From Pseudopyrenochaeta lycopersici (Eukaryota; Ascomycota; Dothideomycetes; Pleosporales; Pseudopyrenochaetaceae), in the NCBI GenBank assembly GCA_003313425.1, contig NHZP01000003.1, forward strand, positions 1,612,001 to 1,676,000: a stretch of DNA of 64,000 nt. Direction: 5' to 3'. Shown here one piece after another: positions 1 through 11,768 of this stretch (within the stretch, counting starts at the first letter, position 1; every line of letters starts with the position of its first letter). The notes under the pieces were generated by a model, which was not told the origin of the DNA, searched no databases, and was given only the letters and a program-made list of their open reading frames with translations. A program made the translations under genes and the position numbers.

Positions 1-953
1 TGGATACGATGGAAAGTTGACGGGCCTTGAAACCAATCAGACTGTTTCAGAAGAGACTCCAAGGATGCGACATGTTTGAAGTCCGCCCGCGCCAACCCAA
101 AACGTACGCTGGCTAACCTAAATGTAGACACGACCAAGCCGGATGGAGATAACCACGGGCTCCGAGACCAATGGGATGACGACGCTGGACAGACGCCTAC
201 CGATAGGGCTGTCAACCGAGCGCCATGTTAATTTAAAACATCGAGAACATGAGTACATCCCATCGCGCGATTGCGTGGTGGCTTGCGCACACTGGGAATC
301 AGCTCAAGAAAAGAATGAGGGGTTGTCTTGCAAACCCCTCACGCACTCTACAAGATTGCGTGAGGGGTCATTGAAGATGGGGTTGGACGCGACAGCATCC
401 GCACTCCTCCAGAGTGTCAGCTGTGTGGAACACGGGGCCACTTCCCTACCACGGCAGTATAACCAAGTGCTCTGCTGGGCAGGTCGCAAGGTTATAAGCG
501 AATTCCAGGAGCTAGGAAAGCCACTTCATTTACACAGCTATAAGTGTATTGGATGGCGCTCCGGGCATGTGAAAAAGAGTCGAGACTATTGTGATCAAGG
601 TAATGATAGCTTCAGGGGTTACCTCGATCCGTACTTTATCACCGCGCGCCAATGGATGCAGCTGAGCGCAAGACAAAGTCGTAGCCACGAGAGGCCAACT
701 GAGTAAGACATGTCTATTCGCGCAGGATTCTAATGGCTTATTCGCCGAGGACCTGATGATCCAGCCCATGCTGCTTAGCCGGATGTCTAACAAACAATGC
801 CATAGTAATACAGCCCTAGTCTTCCCATGCTGAACGCCATCCCAAATCCATTCCTGATCCAGAAACACCGCGCTGAAATGATGCAACAAAGTAATACACG
901 CACCGTTCCAAAGCAGATTTCTTGCGTAGGCGTAGATCATCTTCAACACTCCC
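1..953. other. Left-edge region, no supported gene
   Basis: Open frames exist on both strands (the longest are 143-706 on plus and 530-949 on minus), but they overlap each other, show no domain and have no splice signals that extend them. The part next to 953 is probably the 3' untranslated region of the minus-strand gene that ends at 954. I see no repeat or RNA gene. Confidence 0.5.
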
Positions 954-3625
954 TTAGTGCTCCAGAAGTTGATCGTCTGTCATCCTCAGATCCCAACCTG
1001 ACTCATCTGTGGTTTGCGCCGCCTGGCTACTTACCCGCCAAAGCCTTTTCGTAGCTGTGTCTCGGACACCCTGTTGAACTACCTGGCTGGCGATTTGTGC
1101 AGCATCTTCAAACCCAAATACCGACTCATATATTGCCGTGCATATCCAAGAAATAAAAGAGGACAATGGAAGCCACCAAGCTTTGATAAAGTTACGGTAA
1201 ATTAATGTTGGGATGACAAACGGGTACTGAGGGGCGTTCATGTTGACGGCGAAGGGGTAGGGCGACGACTTTGCGTATAAGGGGTGGCAGTATATTTCAC
1301 TTTGATACTGTTAGTAACTATCATTCGGAAACTGAGCAAAGCTGTGCTGTTGGTTGGCTAGCACGGAGATACATACCAGGCAATCTCTTCACTGACCCAC
1401 CATGTGAAGAAAATAAGCGCAAAGATTCCTAAGCCTGTAAGGCCGCCCCATATGCGCCATCGGCTATTCGATGTTTGCCGTGCGGTCTTTATGCGTTGTT
1501 GCCAGAAGCAAGACTTCCACCACTCCCATAAGGAGAATGTATGCTCGTCGTTTGCCATGCAGGGACAGTCACGATACGCAATCTTGGCTTTTCCTACAGC
1601 TTTTTCCCCATCTTCGGCATGCTCAACGCGATCCTCAACACGTTTCATCCCCCGACTTGCATCGCGGATGCTTGTTCTTGCTGCACGTAATCGATCGTTC
1701 ATACGGTGTAGATGGAGAAGTTCTTGTTGGCGTTGGCGTTCTGCTTCGCTGCGGGGTGTGCCAACTGGTAGCTGAAGGCCTTGCAGTGTATCTTCGTCCA
1801 GTTCGCCATCAGCACTTCCTCGTAGTGGAGTGATCAAATCTTCGAGTGAATTGATGGTTGAATCCCCATAGTCGGCAGACTGTCGTCGAACGTTGGCCTT
1901 AGCTTCCTGAACGAGCGCTTGAAGTGCTGAGCTGGGAAGTGAAGGACGAACAGAGTCCGCAGCAACACCCTTGATCGCTTCTTTTGTTGGGAGTACGCCT
2001 GGTTTCTCTGGTGATTTACCTTTCTGCAGACTGCTCTTTTGAGGAGACTGTGAAAGGGAGCGTGATGTGCTGATGGGTTTGTGGGCAGTCCGTGGGCCTG
2101 GTGTGTCCACCCAGGCACCGGTGACCACAGGCGTTTTCGGGTTCAGAATAGAACGCGCACGCGGCATTGGTGTGACGTCCAAATCATTAGCTTCTGGCAC
2201 TGACTCTGCAAGTGGTTCAGGTATGCTCTCGGTATCTCGCACAGCTTGCTTTGATTCTTCCTGCTCTGTTAGTTCTTGCACTGTCCTTACTTTGGCAGGA
2301 TCAACGGTGTCGTCCGGTAGAGGTACCTCTCCGGCTATCTCATGCTTCTGCTCCGATGATGCAGGCAGTGTGTGATTAGTCATGGTCTGTAGGGAGCTGT
2401 TTGCAGGGGCTGTCTGTGGCCTTGATGCCGCTACTCGTCCTGGGCTGGGCGTGTTCGACGCCCTTGCCAGCCGGCGAAGCAGGTCCTGTGAGTCTTCTCT
2501 CCGGTGGCCAGTACGTTTTGGATGGTTATTTTGCGGGTTGTCTAGCACATCGTGTTCAATTGTGCCTATACTCTCGACACGCTTGTACATGGCAATCGGC
2601 GAATTCTCCTTGCCCATACCTGTCACCGGCTGCGACTTCCCGATTGACTGCCACGAATTTGTCCGCGTCCGTAACCTTTTCTCCGGTGAGGCGGCTCCCG
2701 GTGCCGTTTGCTCTATACTAGTCATACCATTGACTTTGTTTGTCCACTTGGCGGAGGATGACTGCGGGCGGCGTGTTTGCTCTGGCGAGCCCTCCCGTAT
2801 CCTATCCAGTCGGGTTGTTGTGATGCCCGGATCTCTTAGGCTCTCCATCTCCCTCTGCCGTATGTCATCAAGCGCTGTATTTCGTGGTATGTAGGGCGTC
2901 GAAGCAATTATTGAAGCTTCGTTAAGCTCAAATGTAAGGTCCCAATCTGCTGATCGGTCGTTGCGCGGTGTTCCATGTATAGAGCTCTTGTGCGAAAGCG
3001 GGCTGTCTTCGACTGAGCGGCGCGGTATATTCGCATCGTGTACATCGTATGCATCATCTGCACGCTGCTGGTGTGGATGACTGTATCTTTTTATCGTATC
3101 ATCGGCTGGAGGCGGTGTCTGCTGTTGTTGTTGTTGTTCCTCCTCATACGTTATAGTCCTCATCCAGTTCCTGTTCAACCTGCTCTTCCGTCCCCATCCT
3201 GGCGGCGCGTGTATGGCTGGGTCGGATCTAGCTGAGCCGTTACTGCTGGGCGGGCTCTCGAATTTCAATTGCGGGCTGGCTCCCGCTGATGCGTCATTGC
3301 GCGCATTGTTTCTTTCCAGGTTGTCAATTGTCAAGCCGACGCGTGGATGGGTGCGCGCTTTGCGAAAAGCCTGGACTCTGCCATGGAGGGCTTCGTTCAA
3401 TCGCCGCTCGTCGCGGGCATTCTGTATCATGAGCCTCTCGAACTCGTCCGCGTCATTTTCGAGAGAGCTGAGGCCAGACACTACGGAACCTAAGTCCTGT
3501 GTATCTTCCTGCACCTCCATAGCCGCATGTCCATTGGCGCTCTTTGTGCTGGTGTGTGCGTAGCGTGTATTGGTGATGTTCGCAGACGGCGGGGAAAGTG
3601 GCTGGAGGGGCTGGCGCGTAGTCAT
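954..3625 (-). CDS. Long low-complexity protein with C-terminal membrane segments (two exons)
   Basis: Not recognised as a named family. The model is 864 residues. Exon 1 is 3625-1377 and exon 2 is 1299-954. The intron 1300-1376 (77 bp) has a GTATGT donor, a perfect TACTAAC branch site at 1310-1316 and an AAG acceptor, and joining it keeps frame. Without the splice, the protein would stop just after its first membrane helix. Residues 1-690 are hydrophilic, rich in Ser, Pro, Arg and Gln, with a short Gln run near residue 165, so mostly disordered. Near residues 690-720 there is a Cys-Pro-Cys and an aromatic stretch. Membrane helices are predicted at about 727-748 and 790-807, followed by a short amphipathic tail. 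This is consistent with anchoring in the nuclear envelope or ER, but no motif decides which. The exon join is well supported; the function is unknown. Confidence 0.75.
1300..1376 (-). other. Intron with perfect TACTAAC branch site
   Basis: The donor GTATGT sits at 1376-1371, the branch TACTAAC at 1316-1310 and the acceptor at 1301-1300. Splicing converts a frame that would end within six codons into one running another 115 codons. Confidence 0.8.
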
Positions 3626-3997
3626 TGGTGCACTGTGCTTTGGTTGAACTGGTGCATAGTGATTTGATTAATAATAAATCAGGGTATAATCGCGAGTATA
3701 TTATGTTTTTGCAACTGTTATAGAGGTAGGCGCATTGGCGTGTGCGTTGTTGTCTCTTGGTGAACGCGTCGTGACTTTCGTTGTGGAACGTGCACCAAGT
3801 GATCGCCGCAGGGATGATGCTATACACGCCGAAACACAACCGTCTTTCACTTGCTAACACAGCAGCACTGGAAGGTTCATGTAGTAATCTGCACATCTGC
3901 GGTACACGTTTGGTCGTCGTCTGAGGCACAAGACAGGATTGATTGACGGCTCATGTAACCCGCCAAATCTACGTCCGTATAATCACTAAGTGTAAAA
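3626..3997. other. Tail-to-head spacer between two minus-strand genes
   Basis: The spacer lies upstream of the long membrane protein and downstream of the QUTR-like gene. It contains A+T-rich stretches near 3660-3710 that could serve the promoter of the former. No clear TATA box or gene is seen. Confidence 0.4.
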
Positions 3998-6716
3998 CTA
4001 GGGCTCCTGATCATCGATTGCCTTCAATCTCCTCTGGACCATCTCCGGGTCAGCGTTGCCCTGTTCGTCTCTCCAGGCACGCAAAACTTCTTCGCGCATG
4101 ACTCTTCGTGGCGCACGCTTCCCAGTGAACAACTCAAATTGAGCAAAAGCTTGCTCTGGAAGGAAGTCCAACCCATCCATGTACGTCCACAATCGAAGCC
4201 CTTCATCCCGAACTTGTTGCATCAAGGGCGTGTTGAGTGTTTTGTATGCAACCTCCATCACGACACCGCCCGTGGAACTTTTCATCCACTGATCTGGTAA
4301 TGTGAATTGTGCCGCAGGGGTATCGTCTATCGGGTCCGCAGGTATACATGAGAGGATGATGGTAGGTTGGCGAAGATCTTCCGGCCAGGGATCATCTCGC
4401 GACTTCAGGACGTGGAAGATGGTCTGAACATCTTGGCGAATAGGTGATGGCGCGACTGTCGTTGATTTTGACGATTGGATGAGGCGGGTAAAATGAGAGA
4501 CCATCTTCTCTGCCTTGTCTAGAGTTCTGTTGAAGATAACGATGTTCTGGACCCCTAGCTGCAAGAGAGCGTACACAGCTGCTCTAGCCATGCCACCTGC
4601 ACCGATGATCAAGCCGGACGTCGTTGGGCGGACTGCATTGGCTGGCGAAAGCCCTCTGCGCACACATGATCGAATACCAATCCACTCGGTGTTGTCTCCA
4701 TAGAGTGCTTGTATTGGTCCTGACTGATTGCGTTCTTGGAAGAGCTCCAAATCGCTAGGGATACTACCATCACTCTTCAGGTGACGGACCGGAATAAGAG
4801 TGTTTACTGCACCGATAGCTCGAGCATGTTGACTCAAAGAGTCTGCAAGAGATATGACTTCGATCTTGAAGGGCTGAATGACAATAGAGCCACCAAAGTT
4901 CGTTTTGCGTACAAGCTCCTGGAGGCTATTGAGGGAGGAGCTTTGAACGCGAATGAATTCATGGGGCATTCCACACGTGTCGTATGCAGCATTATGCATA
5001 GCTGGCGAGACGCTGTACTCCAGGCTTGCACCAATGATATAAATCAACATTGGGTCGAAGGTGAACGATGTATAGAGCGCTTGTGTGACTTCTCGCGCAG
5101 TCGGCCACGATGCCTGGGGTTTGTAATCCAATGGCCTGTCGCGTAGTGGTTTCGGAATCACTGGCGTGAGGTGTCGATTGAAGCACACTGACCGGCGCCC
5201 GGCTCGTCCAGTATTGTAACATACCAGTGGAATCTGGTTGGCGCTTGTGTTAATCCTGGACCTTAGGGCCTGTATAGGAATATCGTCATCAATAGACTCA
5301 GCCGACTGAGTAAAGCGAACGACCGCGCAACCGAGACGCACAGCGATATCGTAGTGCGCAACCCAAGAAGGGTCATCCCAAGGTTTGTCAGCATGGAGAT
5401 GTCCGATTATCTTGGTTATACCTCTAGATGTAATGACCTCCATAACCGTCGCTTGATCGAGAGACAAGTCAATGGTTGCGAACTCAGGTGCCAATTTCAA
5501 GCCATGATGCACATGTTCCAGGTATGAGACTCGACCTGCATTCGAGGTGGATGCAGGGAGTACATGGTAGATGATCGGTACTACTGTGCTCCTTCTGACT
5601 TTCGATATACAGCTGCTGATGTCATCTACAATGTCATTGCCACGTCGTTGTTGATCCGGGTCGACATGAATCTCAAATGCATCAGATCCAAGCTCAAGGC
5701 ACTGGATATCGATGTCTGCAGTCAGCAGGTCCCCCAGCGGCACCTGGACAGCACAGGTATATTGCCTAAGCTCAGTCGCAACGTCCGATAATGGGTATCC
5801 GGGTTCCAAGGGAGGAATTGAGAGGCCCATCGGACCATTCGCATTCTCTCGAGATGTAATAAGCGACAAAAACTTAAGGAAGGTCCGTTGTGCGCGCTTG
5901 AGCGTAAGAAATGCTGGGGCAGCAGGCTCATCAGCAGGCGCACCAGAACTTGTGCCTACTGTCTCTGAGATATTGTAAAACTCATAGTTGGAACAGCGTC
6001 TCAAGATTGGCGCAGTGAAGGCCAGCATGTCCTTGAGTCGTGACAGTTCGATTCCACCCAAGTAATCATGCACACTCCGGAGATCTCGCACAATATGAAT
6101 GACGGGATGCGTCCTGGCGAACTCTTGCATGAGTGCTTGTCCGTTCCGTTCTAACGAACCTCCGTTGCACACAATGATGGCGCCGTGATTGTGTGTCCGC
6201 AACGCAGCGCGTAGCAGTTCCTCCTGCCGCAGGTTGTGGTTGCCAGCACCGAATTGTTTGCGGTACCTAGCAGTGGAAAAGCCTGTCGCATCCTGGAAGA
6301 GATCGTCGATGTCTACAACTCGTCGTCGGCACGCTATTGACGCAATGACAGCCAAGGTAGATTTGCCAGTGCCGCGCATACCAATGAGAACGATGGAAGC
6401 ATCTGGTTTGAAAGTGCGACGACATCGTCTCGGCGAAGCAGTGGGTGCAGGCGTATCTCGAGGGGTCGAACGAGCACTTGAACCTATTGACGCTATTGAC
6501 CGTCAGGAAACACAAGTCGATAGAACGCATCGAGGAAGTGAACCTACAAATCCCTTCCACAACGGATGCGTGGCTCTGATGCAAAGTTGGGGTTCCGGAC
6601 GGAGTGCCTTCTTTCTGGACAGGCGGATGGCCTGTACGGGTCAGGCCATTACTAGATATGTTGTCCTCGCTCATAGTTGCGAATGATCGCTTCGTCCGAA
6701 CGGCAGCGGTGGCCAT
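3998..6716 (-). CDS. qutR: QUTR/QA-1S-like quinate pathway repressor protein (AROM-derived)
   Basis: The model is 887 residues in two exons: 6716-6548 and 6492-3998. The intron 6493-6547 has donor GTAGGT and a CTGAC branch; a second in-frame acceptor at 6484 is possible. The protein has the three C-terminal modules of the AROM polypeptide. A shikimate-kinase-like domain carries the P-loop GMRGTGKST near residue 95. Then come a type I dehydroquinase-like domain and a shikimate-dehydrogenase-like domain with its Rossmann motif GAGGMARAA. In the dehydroquinase module the usual Schiff-base lysine appears to be arginine (AVVRF). In the dehydrogenase module the usual NTD motif reads NTE. In Aspergillus nidulans QUTR and Neurospora QA-1S, proteins of this build bind and restrain the activator when quinate is absent. 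The divergent neighbour is that activator, which supports the call. A truncated biosynthetic AROM is the alternative, but the N-terminal AROM enzymes are absent and residues have decayed. Confidence 0.9.
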
Positions 6717-7377
6717 AAGGTGTGATCGAGGCTCTCAGTCTTTTAAAATGGGGATTCTTTCGGTTTTGATCAAAACTGACGAGTCCAAGTCTTTATGCTG
6801 CTACTGTTTGTATGGTGTGCAACGCATTTGAGTGAGTTGGCCAAGGATATCGACCTCTCGCAGCAGTCGCGTTAAAACACGCAGGGGAGTCTCAGCCCGG
6901 TAAGTGAGGAAAGGAGTTACAGGCCGCGCGCAGGCTGAATTGAGGAGGACCCATGGCACGCATCGCAGTGATGCTCACGGGTGAAGTGTGATACAGGGCG
7001 ACTATCGTGTTCCGAGCTCCGGAAGAGACTTTACCCCTCATCGCCCCAGCTTGGCACCAATGAAGCTCCCTAGCTTGGGTGCACCACGCAAGAGGAAATC
7101 CATTCTTAGACATCCCAATTGCCGTCCGTCCATCCGTCGAAAGCTCTGGTTAAGGTTACTGTCAACTTCGTAAAGAGCGATAGACGAGTCTGTTGGACAG
7201 AGTATGTTGTAAGCCAGCCCGATATCATCCCGAGGTTGCCCAAACGGACTGATCCTGAGATAGGAAGGTGCATGTGTCCAATTGGCGAAGTCCATCTCAT
7301 TCGACAATTGGATTATCCATAGCCGACTCTTTCAAATAGTGAACAGCACCGCTTGGTTGCTCGTTAACATCTCGCTC
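6717..7377. promoter_or_regulatory. Divergent promoter between QUTR-like and QUTA-like genes
   Basis: This 661-bp spacer is the only region that can drive both regulators. Near the activator side, 7312-7318 reads GATTATCC, which resembles one half of the palindromic QUTA/QA-1F site (GGATAA...TTATCC). I do not find the other half-site at the right spacing. Short open frames here look like chance. Confidence 0.55.
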
Positions 7378-9600
7378 ATGCCTACACAAAGCCAGGCAAA
7401 GCGTCGACCTGCCACCCAGTCTGCGGACAATCCCGCCAAACGCACCAGAGTCTCAAGAGCATGTGACCAATGCCGCATTGCACGAGAGAAATGTGACGGA
7501 TTGCAGCCAACATGCTCGACCTGCTCAGCATCGAAGAGAAAATGTGCTTACACCGCAAATCCTAAGAAACGAGGCATTCAACCAGGCTACATCCGCACTC
7601 TTGAATTGGCGCTTGCTTGGCTGTTCCAGCAAAACCCTGAAAATGAGACTTCGCTCAACGACAAGCTGTCACAAGAAGGCGCGTCCTCGCTATTCTTGAG
7701 CCGTGATTCCAAGGATTCGAATAAGCTGCACAAGCGGTGGCGTAAGGCCCGATTCTGTTCAGATGTCGATAAATTGCTCTCCGGAGGAGAACCTTCGCGA
7801 CAAGACCAAGCCGGACCCGCTTCACCTCAAAGCGATGACGAGGACTCAGATGCTGAGGAACTATTCACCACCATTACCGACCAAGCTAAGCCTAGGTCCA
7901 GTCAAAGGTCGAATCAACAGCGCGTAGTATCATCACAGCACGCAGCAAGAAACAATGCAGCAATTTGCATACCATCCGATAGCTGGAGGCTTTTCGATAT
8001 GTACTTTACTTACACTCAGTGTTGGCTTCCATTATGTGAGAAGCACGATATTTTGAAATTGTCTTATTCCTACCCTGCACAAGGGCTTCCTCTGTCTCCC
8101 AATCAAACAGACTCTGGCATACATGCAGAACTATGGAGTGTGCTAGCTGTGGGATCGTTGCATGGCCAAAGCAATGTTCGGTCGGCTGATCGATCAAAGT
8201 CCTCTTCTATGATACCGGAACAACTCTACGAGATTGCGAGGTCGTTGGTGCCCAGCGAGCTAGGTAATTTTGACCTCGGCCATATCAAAGCACTTCTCAA
8301 CTTGGCAGTATACAATATGTCACAATCTCTGCCAGAGGCGGCCTGGTTGCTTGTCGGCTGCGCTGCACGGATATTGGAAGTAATGGATCAGTCAAAGCTC
8401 ATGAGCAGCCCCAGGCGAATTCACGTTTACTCCGGCTGTTTTCTGCTAGACAGCATGTTGGCGTTACAGCTTGGTCGGCGCCCATACTTCCGAAGACACG
8501 ATTTGGAAGTTCTCGGGAAAATTGACGAGGATGGACTTGAGGAGTGGTACGTAGTACTGATATTCCGACGCATGCGAGACATACGCTGACCCCATCCCTC
8601 TACCTCTAGGCAACCCTGGACTGGTCAATCTCATGCCTCTTTGATAGAGCAACCAAGAGCACCAATCCTAGCACTCAGTACCTTCAACAATCTTTTGGAC
8701 GTTGTCGACATACTGATCGATAGTGAACAACCATTGACTGCCAGCACCTCAGATCCGGCTGTTGATATGCGTCTCGAAAGCTGGAGAGCCTTGCTTCCAT
8801 TCAAACTGGACTACATACAAACGGATACTTTCCCCACACCATTTACTCCGCCAGCGGTTCTACTCCAAATGACATACTTTTGTACTGCTCTTGTATCAAT
8901 GCCATCTGATATATGGCTTCATCGACTATTGGACGTCCTAGAGCAGTGCCAGAAACACATAGAACTCAAAGACCTCCCCCCAACGCTCCACTGCCTCATG
9001 ACAATCATCAACAAACATAATGCTCATCTATCATCTGATGAGATTACCTGGACTCGGTTGCAAAGGCTGCAAGCTGGCATAAGTGCAGCAGGGCGTGCCC
9101 ACTCCGAGGACCAACACCAAACGCACGGCACTCCAGCGGTACAACCGAGACGACTGGACACTGCCATACAGATGCCGACTCCTGACTCACTACAATTCCC
9201 TTTCTCAACCGCACTGCCAATCGATCATAAAATAAGAGGGCATGGTACACGTGCAACACCAAGTCAACTGGAAACACTTGTATCCAAACCACCTCCAGCA
9301 ATCATTTCAAATCTAGCATTTGACCCAATTCTTATTGCCCCTAGCCCTGCACAATCAGATCCTCGCCATCCAGAAACTTCAGGCGATCTTGAGAGCTTCT
9401 TCGACGAGCTGGCGTCCCTGGACAGCGGTACGAAGCTGGACAACCAACCGCAGTTTATGCAGAATTTAGGATTTGCACCCGACGCAAACATGGCCGACTT
9501 GTTCAGCGAGTACATTCCGCTACAGTCATCCGCTTTCCTGACACAGGAAGACGCTGTTCCTGTCAACTTTGATCAGTACAACTTCTACGAGATGAGTTGA
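7378..9600 (+). CDS. qutA: QUTA/QA-1F-like Zn2Cys6 transcriptional activator of quinate use
   Basis: The model is 719 residues in two exons: 7378-8546 and 8610-9600. The intron 8547-8609 runs from GTACGT to CTCTAG. The start at 7378 places the zinc cluster at residues 29-56 with spacing C-X2-C-X6-C-X6-C-X2-C-X6-C, a binuclear cluster that binds DNA. It is followed by the segment PKKRGIQPGYIRTLELALAW, which is very typical of QUTA-type activators, and by the related stretch around HKRWRK near residue 122. The C-terminus has Pro/Ser-rich and acidic stretches that fit an activation domain. Known relatives switch on quinate permease, dehydrogenase, dehydroquinase and dehydroshikimate dehydratase genes. 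It is transcribed away from the QUTR-like gene. No catabolic qut gene is seen on either side. Confidence 0.9.
8547..8609 (+). other. Intron of the QUTA-like gene
   Basis: This 63-bp intron has donor GTACGT and acceptor CTCTAG. Splicing restores a Trp codon across the junction and continues the conserved region into a frame that lacks a good ATG of its own. Confidence 0.85.
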
Positions 9601-10724
9601 TCCTCGAAGCGAAGGATTTGCGTGCAATGCTGTGCCCCGCGTAGCCTTCTGTGGGGTTTAAACTGTTGAGACAGACCACTTCACCTGCGAAATGGTCTCA
9701 TAGACGCCTTATGAATGTGTATGACCCGGTAGCACAGAATGACGCTTGGCTTTGGTCATGCCCCTCACCTGTGCCTCTGCCGGATTACATCTACTTAAGC
9801 TCTCTGCCACTCTTGTTAAATCACCGAATGTCCCATGGCTTAAATACGGGTATCTTGCTTAAGACTGAAGACACTAATGCCTTACGTAGCCCCAAGACAC
9901 ACTGGAGTCGCATCCGCAATTCGAGGCACCTCGGTAACAGTTAACTAGCTGTTATGGAGCAATTCTGCTCATATCCAAAGCGAAGCCCTTTCTACCAATT
10001 TTAAACGTAGGGTTGTTTCTTGCTATCTCAGAAAGAAGAAAATGAACAGAAACATTTTGGCACGAGCCAGAAGCCCAGCCCATCTACGAGTCATTCATTG
10101 GCCTAAACTGGCGCCTAGACTCCCTCTAGGTTGACTGCTGGTCCAATGACTGAAATATCATTAAGCTTACTTGTGAGCCACTTCCTGATCGGGCGGCAAT
10201 CCAAGTGCTTCCATGCCAATACAATGAAGAGGATCGTTGCAAGTTCATCCTGTCAGCCTGGAGTAACCACAATATGAAGCCGTATCCTATGGTAAACCGA
10301 TCATAACATCCAACCAACCCTCATTGGGCACAACCTGGAGCAGTCTAGGTCGTTGGGCCGAGGGCCAGTCCAGAGCCCTTTAATAACTTTACGAAACCAT
10401 ATGCTCAGCATCGTGGCCTCATGTAGCACGAGCCATCCCATACTTTACGAGTTACAGCGAAGAATCTTGGTTTTTGGAAATTGCTTGGCAGTTTTCCGAT
10501 TGAATTCTATACCCAAGCAAAGTTTTACATTTTCCCCCGGCCACCGCACGGTATCAGCTACTCGGATTGCTACGTGCATAGTTGTATCGATGGAGAACTT
10601 GTTGAGAATAAATAGACGGACGACTGCCGCTGACGTGACGACTAAATCGGCGCTGATATATGTATGATCGATTTATGTTGGGTATCATAGTTTACACCGC
10701 CTGTCAAGTAATACCAGCTCATTT
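9601..10724. other. Intergenic region, nothing identified
   Basis: This 1.1-kb stretch lies between two convergent genes and so holds both 3' ends. The small open frames have no family signal, no splice pattern and poor composition. No repeat is visible by eye. Confidence 0.5.
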
Positions 10725-11768
10725 CTACATGCCAGGCATACCGTCAAGGCCACCTATCTCTTTGCTAAAGGCCTCCCAATCGACGCCTTGTTCTTCAAAC
10801 ATTTTCTTCGCTTTCTCTGCAGCAGCAACTTGCCTTTCTTGCGTGAAACCCCCCGGAGCATTGCTCTCATATTGAATGAGTTCAACCCATTTAAAGAACA
10901 AATTCTCCTTGCCCATTGCTGTCAATCGGTCTTTGAACTCGATGACTTTGTTCCGTGCCTCAGTCTCAGACCCTTCATCCAATTTCGAGCAGTCCCAAAC
11001 TGCCCATTGGCCGCTTCCTTCTTCACCGACGAAGACGAAGACGCTCTTCCGAAGCTGATCGACACTGATACTCTTCTTATCGAGCAACTGCGTCGCAGCA
11101 ATCATCCCGTAAAAATCAAGATCGAAATCTCCATCCATGAGTAGATATCCTGTCTTCTCCCTTAGTCTGTTCGCATCAATCCCGGGCAGGATCCTTGTCT
11201 TGAAGAAGGGACTCTCCTTGCCCGCTTTGCCCGAACTGCCTTCTGCCGCGCCTAACAAGTCTTTTGCACCCCACCCTCGGCTGACTCTGACATATATCTC
11301 CTCATCTCTGAAACCTACCGTCCAGCGCCAGCTCACCGGATTTCCTGGCGACTCCATGAAGAAGCTCCACGGCCACGGCCCCACGATCCTGAACAACACC
11401 CAATCGATTGTAAACCCCGCCATCCTCTTCCCCACCTTCCACACTAATTGCTTCCATGTTGTCTTCGCATAGTATATCGTCGTCTCATTCTGGTTGCCCA
11501 GTACTGACATGAGAATCGCCCAGTAGTATGGCACGATGACGTAGGCGCGCCATAGAAGGATGGTGGCTATGACGAGATTGAGCAGCACAGGAACAGCGAA
11601 GATGCGCTTCTTGAACCATGCGGGGTGCAGGTCGGTGTGGATTATGTAGACGCAGGAAGGGTCGAAGGTGGATAGTAGCTGGGTAAGTTCGGCGGGCGCG
11701 GGGGAGAAGGGTGGTGGGATGGGTTTCGTAGAGGATTTAAGGGCGCGTTGTTTGGATTTTGGCGGCAT
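10725..11768 (-). CDS. Conserved-looking fungal membrane protein, function unknown
   Basis: This single-exon frame encodes 347 residues. The N-terminus (1-30) is basic and Pro-rich. Hydrophobic helices lie at about 57-75 and 78-92, and a weaker one at about 115-130, so the protein is probably anchored in an internal membrane. The rest is soluble: a globular region of roughly 140-250 rich in aromatic and charged residues, then a Lys/Glu-rich helix near 305-335 and a Gly/Met end. I do not recognise a Pfam motif. The layout (short tail, helical hairpin, cytosolic domain of about 200 residues) resembles fungal ER proteins of unknown role. The ATG at 11768 is the first in frame and the frame is uninterrupted, so I trust the gene but not a function. 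Confidence 0.75.
   Translation of the reverse strand: MPPKSKQRALKSSTKPIPPPFSPAPAELTQLLSTFDPSCVYIIHTDLHPAWFKKRIFAVPVLLNLVIATILLWRAYVIVPYYWAILMSVLGNQNETTIYYAKTTWKQLVWKVGKRMAGFTIDWVLFRIVGPWPWSFFMESPGNPVSWRWTVGFRDEEIYVRVSRGWGAKDLLGAAEGSSGKAGKESPFFKTRILPGIDANRLREKTGYLLMDGDFDLDFYGMIAATQLLDKKSISVDQLRKSVFVFVGEEGSGQWAVWDCSKLDEGSETEARNKVIEFKDRLTAMGKENLFFKWVELIQYESNAPGGFTQERQVAAAEKAKKMFEEQGVDWEAFSKEIGGLDGMPGM

Noticed and set aside
143..706. 187-codon open frame on plus
   Set aside because: It overlaps minus-strand frames, has no domain, and its composition does not look coding.
7312..7318. Half of a QUTA-type binding site in the divergent promoter
   Set aside because: The second half-site is missing at the expected spacing; kept only as a remark, not as an operator.
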